In this document: positions 1 through 5,130 of the stretch, in pieces
How the letters are laid out: each line of letters begins with the position of its first letter
How positions within the stretch are numbered: the stretch's first letter is position 1
Source of the DNA: DASPXY01 sp038227745
GTDB lineage: Bacteria > Planctomycetota > Planctomycetia > Gemmatales > Gemmataceae
Reading direction: 5' to 3'
Assembly: GCA_038227745.1 (NCBI GenBank)
Contig: JBBRPS010000721.1
Span: 1-5,174 of the forward strand
Length of the DNA stretch: 5,174 nt
Translations under genes and position numbers: made by a program
The notes under the pieces: model-generated
Databases searched by the model: none
Told to the model about the DNA's origin: nothing
What the model saw: only the letters and a program-made list of their open reading frames with translations

Positions 1-57
1 AGGGTCGAAAAAGAAACCGGCTGGGGCGCGCGGGCGGCGCGGCAAGAGGGGCTGCGG

Positions 58-130
58 TATTTAACGTATTGCGATATAATATGTTAAGAGATAGAAAATA
101 ATGACATATATTGCTTGTCAATTGTTAAAC
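58..130. other. AT-rich island at the end of the DUF6932-like gene
   Basis: By direct count only 17 of these 73 bases are G or C, while the sequence on both sides is strongly GC-rich. The change is abrupt near position 58 and again near 130. The island contains the last codons and stop of the minus-strand DUF6932-like gene. It includes a TATAAT hexamer at 75-80 on the plus strand, but no -35 partner stands 17 bases upstream. It could be a promoter or intergenic segment, the scar of an insertion or recombination, or the edge of acquired DNA; the sequence alone does not decide. Positions 1-57 are GC-rich and open in more than one frame (plus frame 1 runs to a TAA at 85-87, plus frame 2 to a TAA at 62-64). 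A gene end could lie there, but none can be chosen. Confidence 0.6.
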
Positions 131-424
131 AGTGCCATTCCTCCTCGTCTCTTCATCATACCCTTCTGGGAGGAAGTCGTCATACATGATCAGTACGAGG
201 TCGATGTCATTTGGCTCCGGCTTGGTGGTGACGTAGCTCCCAAAGAGGAGGAAGCGCAGCAGCTTCCCGGTTTCCAGGACCCGGTCGTGGAGGCGCTGCA
301 GGACGATGGTCAGGGCCTGCCGTCTGGGAGTCGCAGTCCCGAAACGCTGCGCGATCTCTTCGAGCTTTGTCGCGTGAACGCCTGGTGGCAGATCTCCATT
401 GCTGTCGAACTCTGGCAGGGGCAT
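125..424 (-). CDS. DUF6932-like nucleotidyltransferase-fold protein, apparently C-terminally truncated
   Basis: This is a 99-residue protein. Its N-terminus, with PEFDSNGDLPPGVH at residues 4-17 and RFGT at 27-30, has the pattern I associate with DUF6932 proteins. Residues 62-75 hold the polymerase-beta-type nucleotidyltransferase signature: Gly62-Ser63, then Asp73 and Asp75 in a D-I-D-L-V strand. Such proteins have a minimal nucleotidyltransferase fold. Cellular substrates are not known to me, and a toxin-antitoxin-like role is only speculation. Family members I recall are about 145-160 residues, with a conserved block after this point (a FDHAAA...FGASVFW-like stretch). Here the reading ends in NGTV-stop inside the AT-rich island, so about 50 residues, and probably any third catalytic acid, are missing. 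The ATG start is supported by AGAGGA (431-436) six bases upstream. It may be a pseudogene or a shortened but expressed variant. The family call is from memory and was not searched. Confidence 0.72.
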   Translation of the reverse strand: MPLPEFDSNGDLPPGVHATKLEEIAQRFGTATPRRQALTIVLQRLHDRVLETGKLLRFLLFGSYVTTKPEPNDIDLVLIMYDDFLPEGYDEETRRNGTV

Positions 425-520
425 CCCTGGTCCTCTGCTGGTAAGGTGCCCCGGCTCAACGAAACTCTAAACCCTCGCTGGGGTCCACCTCATTGTAAGA
501 GCGGTACTCCTCATCCGTGC

Positions 521-569
521 TGCCGCTTGCGGCTCGGCGCTCTCGAAGAGCGCCGGGCCGCAAGCGGCA
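521..569 (-). terminator. Strong hairpin just downstream of the PPC-domain gene, possible terminator or REP-like palindrome
   Basis: Arms TGCCGCTTGCGGC (521-533) and GCCGCAAGCGGCA (557-569) are perfectly complementary over 13 bp. The inner arms GGCGCTCT (536-543) and AGAGCGCC (547-554) add 8 bp, and the TC/GG step between them can pair as one G-U and one G-C. The result is a stem of about 23 pairs with a three-base loop. It begins 11 bases after the stop codon of the minus-strand 787-residue gene, the place for a terminator. No T-tract follows on the minus strand, so it is not a classical intrinsic terminator. It may instead block 3' exonucleases, or be a copy of a dispersed palindromic repeat. 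It also separates the large gene from the DUF6932-like gene downstream. Confidence 0.5.
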
Positions 570-580
570 AAGAGCGGCGT

Positions 581-2944
581 TCACTTTTTCGCGACACTCA
601 CGGTAAAGTTCGGCGACGCCCCCTGCAGGTTGTTCAGCGCCGCCGCCGTCCCCAACACGTTCGCGTCCGCCCGGCTGGCCACCGCGGCGTTTGGGGCGGC
701 GCTCACCTCCACCTCGACCAGGTTCTGCCCCATCGCAATTGTCGCCTTCGGCGCCGTCACATTTGCAGGGAGGTTGCGCAGCTCCACCGCGATCGGCCCC
801 TGATAGCCGCCTTTACGGGTCGCCAGAATCTTCAACTTCATCTTCGCGCCCGGCGCCAATTTCAGCGCCGCCGGCTCGATTTTCAGGTCGAACGGGGCGC
901 CCAGCACCAGGGGCGCCGGGGCGGCGTTGACCACGAACTCCTTGTTTTTGTACTTGCCCTTGCCGCTGATGGTGATCGCGAACTTGCCCAGCGGCGCCTT
1001 CGGCGTCAGGTTCAGCGCCACCTTCACCTCGTTCTGCCCCTTGGGGATCGGCGCCAGCTTCGGCGCCGGCACGTTCGGCGGCAGCCCGCCCGGCGGCAGC
1101 AGCACGATCTCTTCCGTGAAGCCCGGGTCGCGCTCGGCCGTGACCTTCAGGCTCGTCGGCAACCCGGGCACGCCCTGCGGCGGGTCGAACGTCGCCGTCA
1201 GCTGGAACGGCGGCCGCTCCTTGACCGCCACGGCGATTTGCGTGTCCAGCTGCCGCGGCGGGTACGCCAGGTTGCCCAGCGACTGGTTGACGTGCGCGCG
1301 CACGCTCGCGTACTGTACCACCGCCTTGCCGTTCACGGTCGCCTTGCCCTCCAGGGCGATCGGGTGCGGCCCCGGCGCCAGGTCCCGCGCCGCCTTCACC
1401 ACCAGCGTGCCGCCGACCTGGTTCGGCCCCGGCGGCTTGCCCGCGGCAATGGTCAGCTGGCCCGTCAGCCCCGCCGGCCCCTTCATGTTCACCTCGATTG
1501 GCCCCGTGTAGCCGCGCCGCGACACGATCACCGGCAGCGCCAGCACGCCGCCCGGCGCGACGTCCCAGCGGTCCAGGCCCAGCGACAGGTCAAAGCCCGG
1601 CTCGCTCGGCGTCACCGTCAGCCGGTACGCCTCGCCCGGCCCACCCAGGAAGTTCAGGTGCTGCACCTCCACGAGGTAATCGCCGTCCTGCGGCGCCGTG
1701 AACTCGATGCGCTGGTCCGCGGGCGGCGCCAGCTGCGGGTTCGTCTTCGCCACCTCCGCCTTCGTCTGCGCGTTCTTCAGCACCATGTACACCAGCGTCG
1801 GCGAGTACAGCTCCAGCGTCTGCGCCTCGACCAGGATCTTCTGTCCCTTTTTGGCGGCGAAGACATAATTGTCGAGGTCGTTACTCTCCTGAAAGCGCCC
1901 GGTAATGCCGCCGGGCACCGGGACGCGGTTCGCCTTCGCGGCGTCGTTGTTCGGCTCCTGCTCGACGAGTTCGTCGTGGTCGCTGACCGCCAGGGCCACC
2001 GGCCAGCCGTGCAGGCCGTTCTGGCCCTTCGGCGTGACCCAGACCGTGCTTACCGTCGGGTCGGCCGGCACCGTCACCTCGACCGGCGCGACGCCCTCGA
2101 CGGTCGGCCCGGCGAACCCGACCGACACCTTCGCGCCGCGCTTCGCCGCCATCGGGATCGGCACCGTGGCGCAGGGAAAATCGCCGATGCGCAGGCGGTA
2201 GTAGAAGTCGGCGCCGCCGCGGTTGATCACATCCTTGACCTCGAGGAGGTAGTCGCCCGCCTCCTTGAAGGTGTACGTCAGGCGCGGGTCGCTCTGGCAG
2301 CCGGGCGAGTCATCGGCGTGGGCCAGCTCGCGGCCGGTGCCGGCGCGGTAAAGCGTCAGCTGCGGGTCCACCGCGCTGCCGAGGCGGTGGCCCAGCACGT
2401 CGAAGCTGACGCGCTGCCCCGCCCTGGCACTGATTTTGTAGAAGTCACTCGCATCCGCATCGACCCGGCCGACGACGACGCAGGGGACGGGCACGGCCTG
2501 CGGCGTGGCCTTGTTGCGGTTGGTGTCCACCTCCAGGACCTGCGGCAGGTCGTCGATGCAGAAGAGGCGCAGGTTCGACATGCCGCGCGTCGTCGCGAGG
2601 CGCAGCGCGTAGTAGCCGAGGGGGGCGTCGGCCGGCACCTCGAGACGCACGCGGAGCTTCGTGTTGTCCAGGCCGTTCTTGTTGTCGGTGGGTATCGTGA
2701 CCTTCACCGGGGAACTGATGAGAACGCCTGTTGGGTCCGCGAGGTTGGTGCCGGTGAGCGTCACCTCCAGCGACGTGCCGCGCTGCATCCCCAGCGGGGC
2801 GGGCATGTTGAGGACGGGGGCCTGCGGGTTGGGCTTGACCGGGGGCGGCGGTTTCTGGGCCTGGCCGGGCTTGCCCAGGCAACAGACGGCGAGCAGCGCC
2901 AGTACGGCGACACCTCGGCACGACGGCGACTGGCTCGAACTCAT
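581..2944 (-). CDS. Secreted multi-domain protein: TIG-like domain, two PPC domains, three Ig-like repeats
   Basis: A 787-residue exported protein with no visible enzyme motif, so probably structural, adhesive or a binding scaffold at the cell surface or in the periplasm. Residues 1-29 form a signal peptide: a charged start, hydrophobic core VAVLALLAV, and likely cleavage after GQA; no good lipobox is present. A Pro-rich stretch (31-40) leads to a TIG/IPT-like domain (about 41-127). A first PPC-type beta domain spans about 155-252 (DADASDFYKI...GDYLLEVKD). A second spans about 327-443 and opens with the typical EQEPNND and closes with GDYLVEVQ. Three Ig-like repeats follow at about 451-550, 580-680 and 685-785, sharing an R-x-G-Y/F...PI-x-V core. 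All four mature cysteines (129, 155, 216, 258) lie in the N-terminal third and could form disulfides. Such architectures are common in planctomycetes. The ATG has AAGAGGA four bases upstream. No partner gene is visible in the window. Confidence 0.85.
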   Translation of the reverse strand: MSSSQSPSCRGVAVLALLAVCCLGKPGQAQKPPPPVKPNPQAPVLNMPAPLGMQRGTSLEVTLTGTNLADPTGVLISSPVKVTIPTDNKNGLDNTKLRVRLEVPADAPLGYYALRLATTRGMSNLRLFCIDDLPQVLEVDTNRNKATPQAVPVPCVVVGRVDADASDFYKISARAGQRVSFDVLGHRLGSAVDPQLTLYRAGTGRELAHADDSPGCQSDPRLTYTFKEAGDYLLEVKDVINRGGADFYYRLRIGDFPCATVPIPMAAKRGAKVSVGFAGPTVEGVAPVEVTVPADPTVSTVWVTPKGQNGLHGWPVALAVSDHDELVEQEPNNDAAKANRVPVPGGITGRFQESNDLDNYVFAAKKGQKILVEAQTLELYSPTLVYMVLKNAQTKAEVAKTNPQLAPPADQRIEFTAPQDGDYLVEVQHLNFLGGPGEAYRLTVTPSEPGFDLSLGLDRWDVAPGGVLALPVIVSRRGYTGPIEVNMKGPAGLTGQLTIAAGKPPGPNQVGGTLVVKAARDLAPGPHPIALEGKATVNGKAVVQYASVRAHVNQSLGNLAYPPRQLDTQIAVAVKERPPFQLTATFDPPQGVPGLPTSLKVTAERDPGFTEEIVLLPPGGLPPNVPAPKLAPIPKGQNEVKVALNLTPKAPLGKFAITISGKGKYKNKEFVVNAAPAPLVLGAPFDLKIEPAALKLAPGAKMKLKILATRKGGYQGPIAVELRNLPANVTAPKATIAMGQNLVEVEVSAAPNAAVASRADANVLGTAAALNNLQGASPNFTVSVAKK

Positions 2945-3014
2945 GGCATCCTCTTTGGAAAGGGCAGGTGGTATCCCAGGCGGGCAGGCCGGCGGGCTTA
3001 TCGGAACTCTCTCG

Positions 3015-3043
3015 ATGATAAGGAGTCCGCCCGCCCGCGGAAA
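3015..3043 (-). promoter_or_regulatory. Candidate sigma70-type promoter of the secreted-protein gene
   Basis: On the minus strand TTTCCG (3043-3038) is followed after exactly 17 bases by TATCAT (3020-3015). The -10 matches TATAAT at five of six positions, but the -35 matches TTGACA at only three. An A/T-rich stretch (about 3041-3058) lies directly upstream, where an UP-like element would be. Transcription would begin near 3008 and leave a leader of about 64 bases before the ATG at 2944. The call rests on motif matching alone. Confidence 0.25.
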
Positions 3044-3060
3044 GAAAAATGGCGAAAAGT

Positions 3061-3073
3061 GTCCGGTCCGGAC
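3061..3073. promoter_or_regulatory. Odd palindrome GTCCGG-T-CCGGAC, possible operator
   Basis: Six-base arms are perfectly complementary around one central T. The site lies 18 bases upstream of the candidate -35 of the left-facing gene, a position suited to an activator. It does not share a sequence with the second 6+1+6 palindrome at 3179-3191, so the same regulator is unlikely to bind both. Chance occurrence in GC-rich DNA is possible. Confidence 0.25.
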
Positions 3074-3178
3074 GACGAATCTGCATAAGCATGGAGACAG
3101 CTACCACAACCAGGGGACGGGAGAGGCGCGCGCGCCGAACGAAAACTTCGCCGGGTGCGGGGCGGCAGACCCGGGCGA

Positions 3179-3191
3179 AATGGTAACCATT
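3179..3191. promoter_or_regulatory. Odd palindrome AATGGT-A-ACCATT next to the ECF-like promoter
   Basis: Six-base arms are perfectly complementary around one central A, and CG bases continue the symmetry on each side if one A (3178) is skipped. The site ends three bases before the GGAACTT -35 element at 3195. Its centre is therefore about 44 bases before the predicted transcription start, where activators that touch the polymerase commonly bind. It is less GC-rich than its surroundings, which makes a GC-driven chance match less likely. No regulator is identified. Confidence 0.35.
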
Positions 3192-3194
3192 CGA

Positions 3195-3222
3195 GGAACT
3201 TTCGCGAGGCGGGAAAGTCTAA
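3195..3222 (+). promoter_or_regulatory. ECF-sigma-type promoter for the FHA-GAF-HD-GYP gene
   Basis: GGAACTT (3195-3201) is followed by exactly 15 bases and then GTCTAA (3217-3222). This closely resembles extracytoplasmic-function sigma promoters of the RpoE type, which have a GGAAC-containing -35 and a -10 containing GTC or TC followed by A-rich bases. It points toward the gene at 3477. The start would be near 3229, giving a leader of about 248 bases. ECF sigma factors are numerous in planctomycetes, so such control is plausible, but their promoter preferences are often unknown. ACTTTC (3198-3203) and GAAAGT (3213-3218) also form an inverted repeat across the promoter. Confidence 0.45.
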
Positions 3223-3476
3223 CCGAATGAGACGTTGCCCTCTCCCCGTCACTGCCCTTCCGACACCTCCCCGCCGCCACGGCCGGACGCCGCGGGCCGC
3301 GGGCCCCGGAGTCGTGAGGAGCCTGGGCAACCTGAGAGGGAGAGGCGGAAAAATCCCTTCGTGCAACCCGGCGACTTGTGAGCTACAGTTCCCTTCAACG
3401 GCAATGCCGGTGGCCGACAGATGATTCTCTGCCCGAACGGCACAAGCGGAACCGGGCCCAAAGGGGAGATTAGAGG

Positions 3477-5027
3477 GTGAAGCGGCACATTCGCTTGCGA
3501 GGCATCAACGGCGACGTCGAGGGCATGACCTGGGAGGGCGAGGCTCTGCTGCGCGCGGGGCGCCTGGCTACCCTCGAAATCGTTCTGGACGACAGTTCCG
3601 TCAGCCGCCGGCACGCCGAGATCCGGGCCACGCCGAACGGCTGGAAGGTCCGCGACCTGGGCAGCACGAACGGCACCTACCTCAACGGGGCCCGCCTGGG
3701 CGCCGGCGAATCGCCGGTCCACGCTCACGACATCGTCCGCTGCGGCAACGTCACGCTGGTGGTGGACGTGATCCGCGACGGGCGCGAGTCCGATGGTCTC
3801 ACGCCGCCCGAAAACCTCCTCGTCGATGCCACCGCCAACAAGAGCTGGGAGGAGGCGCTCGAGGGCCTCGCCTACGACCGCAACCGCTGCCCGCGGCCCG
3901 GCGAACAACTCCTGGCCCTGCTCCGCGCCGGCCACCACCTCGGCCACCTCGAGAACGAGGAGGAGTTGCTGCACAGCATCCTCAACGATGCCGTCAGCAC
4001 CCTCGACGCCCAGCGCGGCGCCATCGTACTGGCCGAGGGGCCCAACGGTCCGCTCCGCCTGCGCGCCCTGGCGACCGGGCACAGCCAGGTCGGCAGCCGC
4101 ACCAGCTTCAGCCAGAACCTCGCCCAGCGCTCCTTCACGCGCGCCGAGTCGATCCTGTGTACCAGTGTCGAGGAGGACCCCGAGCTGGCCGGCGCCCGCA
4201 GCATCGCCGAGGGGACGATGGCCTCGGTGCTGTGCGTGCTGCTCCGCACGCCGCGGCGGCGCCTCGGGGTGCTGCACCTCGACCGCGGCCCGATGCAGAA
4301 GCCGTTCACCAAGGACGACCTGCACCTGGCCGACGCCCTGGCCGCCAACGTCTCGGCCGGCATCGAGAGCGCCGCGCTCCTGCGCAAGCAGCGCGAGCTG
4401 TTCTTGAACACGATCACCATCCTCGCCCAGGCGGTCGAGCTGCGCGACACGTACACCGGCGGCCACACGGCCCGCGTGACGGAATACTCGCTGCTGCTGG
4501 CCCAGCACCTCGAGCTATCGCCCGAGGACATCCAGCTGATCCGCATCGGCACGCCGCTGCACGACATCGGCAAGATCGGCATCGACGATGCCATCCTGCG
4601 CAAGCCGGGGCGGCTGACGCCGGCCGAGTTCGACATCATGAAGACGCACACGACCAAGGGCGCGAAGATCCTCGAGCAGGTGCCCGATTTGCAGGCGGTG
4701 ATCCCGATCGTGCGCAGCCACCACGAGCGCTGGGACGGGGCCGGCTACCCCGACGGCCTGGCGGGCGCGGCGATCCCGCGGGTGGCCCGGATCGTCGCCG
4801 TCGCCGACGCCTTCGACGCCATGACGTCGGACCGGCCGTACCAAGCCGGCAAGCCGGCGGACGTGGCCTTCGGCGAGGTGGAGAAGCAGAAGGGCAAACA
4901 GTTCGACCCCGAGTGCGCCACCGGGTTCATCGCGATCCGGCAGCGCGTCTTGCAGGAGATGCAGGCGCAGACGAAGAAGATCGGCGTGCCCGCGGTCGCG
5001 CAGGCCACCATGCGTGTCGCCACCTGA
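3477..5027 (+). CDS. FHA-GAF-HD-GYP protein, predicted cyclic di-GMP phosphodiesterase
   Basis: A 516-residue soluble signalling protein with no signal peptide or membrane segment. The FHA domain (about 1-98) has the phosphothreonine-binding pattern: Gly28-Arg29 replaced in order by RAGR at 26-29, SRRH at 43-46, and GSTNGTYLNG at 62-71. After a linker, a GAF-like sensor domain covers about 143-300; it lacks a clear NK...F...DE nucleotide-binding motif. The HD-GYP domain (about 305-495) has His330, His362-Asp363 in HDIGKIG, His391, His415-His416, GYP at 423-425 and Asp444, all expected metal ligands or signature residues. The family hydrolyses cyclic di-GMP to pGpG or GMP; some members act on cGAMP. 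The start is GTG, supported by AAGGGGAG (3461-3468) eight bases upstream and by the FHA domain beginning at once. Input through FHA from Ser/Thr kinases is inferred. The paired ECF-like promoter upstream suggests stress or envelope-linked expression. Confidence 0.92.
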   Translation: MKRHIRLRGINGDVEGMTWEGEALLRAGRLATLEIVLDDSSVSRRHAEIRATPNGWKVRDLGSTNGTYLNGARLGAGESPVHAHDIVRCGNVTLVVDVIRDGRESDGLTPPENLLVDATANKSWEEALEGLAYDRNRCPRPGEQLLALLRAGHHLGHLENEEELLHSILNDAVSTLDAQRGAIVLAEGPNGPLRLRALATGHSQVGSRTSFSQNLAQRSFTRAESILCTSVEEDPELAGARSIAEGTMASVLCVLLRTPRRRLGVLHLDRGPMQKPFTKDDLHLADALAANVSAGIESAALLRKQRELFLNTITILAQAVELRDTYTGGHTARVTEYSLLLAQHLELSPEDIQLIRIGTPLHDIGKIGIDDAILRKPGRLTPAEFDIMKTHTTKGAKILEQVPDLQAVIPIVRSHHERWDGAGYPDGLAGAAIPRVARIVAVADAFDAMTSDRPYQAGKPADVAFGEVEKQKGKQFDPECATGFIAIRQRVLQEMQAQTKKIGVPAVAQATMRVAT

Positions 5028-5032
5028 CCGTG

Positions 5033-5057
5033 CCGTTTAGCCGCAATACCGTTTGGC
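5033..5057 (+). repeat. Short direct repeat CCGTTTRGC after the HD-GYP gene
   Basis: CCGTTTAGC (5033-5041) recurs as CCGTTTGGC (5049-5057) with a period of 16 bases and one difference. It begins six bases after the stop codon at 5025-5027. Two copies at this spacing could be a protein-binding site for the next gene, or chance. No function can be assigned. Confidence 0.3.
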
Positions 5058-5067
5058 GAGTGTCTAA

Positions 5068-5126
5068 GTCACAGCCACCTGATACCTTACGTTTATCGAG
5101 AACCCAGGCATCAGGGAGGCTGTGAC
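5068..5126 (+). promoter_or_regulatory. Large imperfect hairpin overlapping the RBS of the next gene
   Basis: GTCACAGCC (5068-5076) pairs with GGCTGTGAC (5118-5126); after a 1x2 internal loop CCTGAT (5078-5083) pairs with ATCAGG (5110-5115); after an A-C mismatch CCT (5085-5087) pairs with AGG (5106-5108). The 18 pairs close an 18-base loop. The 3' arm contains GGGAGG (5114-5119), the best ribosome-binding site for the ATG at 5131, so folding would hide it. A role as a translational switch of the next gene is inferred. It could instead terminate the HD-GYP transcript, although no T-tract follows. It matches no riboswitch class I recognise. Confidence 0.4.
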
Positions 5127-5130
5127 GAAG

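Larger units (their letters stand above)
2945..3476. other. 532-bp divergent intergenic region
   Basis: This region separates the left-facing secreted-protein gene from the right-facing FHA-GAF-HD-GYP gene, so it must hold both promoters. Open frames crossing it give Arg/Pro-rich translations with no recognisable domain, so I see no gene. It contains odd palindromes with a single central base: GTCCGG-T-CCGGAC (3061-3073), AATGGT-A-ACCATT (3179-3191) and CGGCA-A-TGCCG (3399-3409), as well as the even palindrome GGCGCGCGCGCC (3125-3136). The putative leader between the ECF-like promoter and the start at 3477 is about 248 bases and GC-rich. In it, CCTCTCCC (3239-3246) could pair with GGGAGAGG (3338-3345). 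Confidence 0.7.

Noticed and set aside
75..80. TATAAT as a plus-strand promoter
   Set aside because: No -35 element at a suitable distance (52-57 is CTGCGG), and no plus-strand gene follows; AT-rich sequence makes such hexamers common.
2944..2958. Sigma54-like element TGGCAT-N5-TTGG
   Set aside because: The essential GC of the -12 element is GG, and the element points away from the gene whose start codon it overlaps.
101..3088. Plus-strand open frame of 995 codons opposite both minus-strand genes
   Set aside because: The translation is rich in Arg/His/Gln with no domain, its start in the AT-rich island has no ribosome-binding site, and the opposite strand has clear domains. It is a GC-driven shadow.
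2998..3366. Minus-strand open frame of 122 codons in the intergenic region
   Set aside because: Arg/Pro/Ser-rich, without a recognisable domain, and it covers the promoters and palindromes of the divergent region.
3399..3409. CGGCA-A-TGCCG as an operator
   Set aside because: Short GC-rich arms are likely by chance in this composition, and no promoter is recognisable around it.
3249..4508. Minus-strand open frame of 419 codons opposite the FHA-GAF gene
   Set aside because: The plus strand encodes unmistakable FHA, GAF and HD-GYP motifs; the antisense translation is low-complexity Gly/Ala/Val/Arg without any domain.
5068..5126. Cyclic di-GMP riboswitch (GEMM) after the phosphodiesterase gene
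   Set aside because: The GUCACAGCC start resembles the GEMM-I beginning only superficially; the conserved junction, the tetraloop-receptor pair and the second helix are not there.
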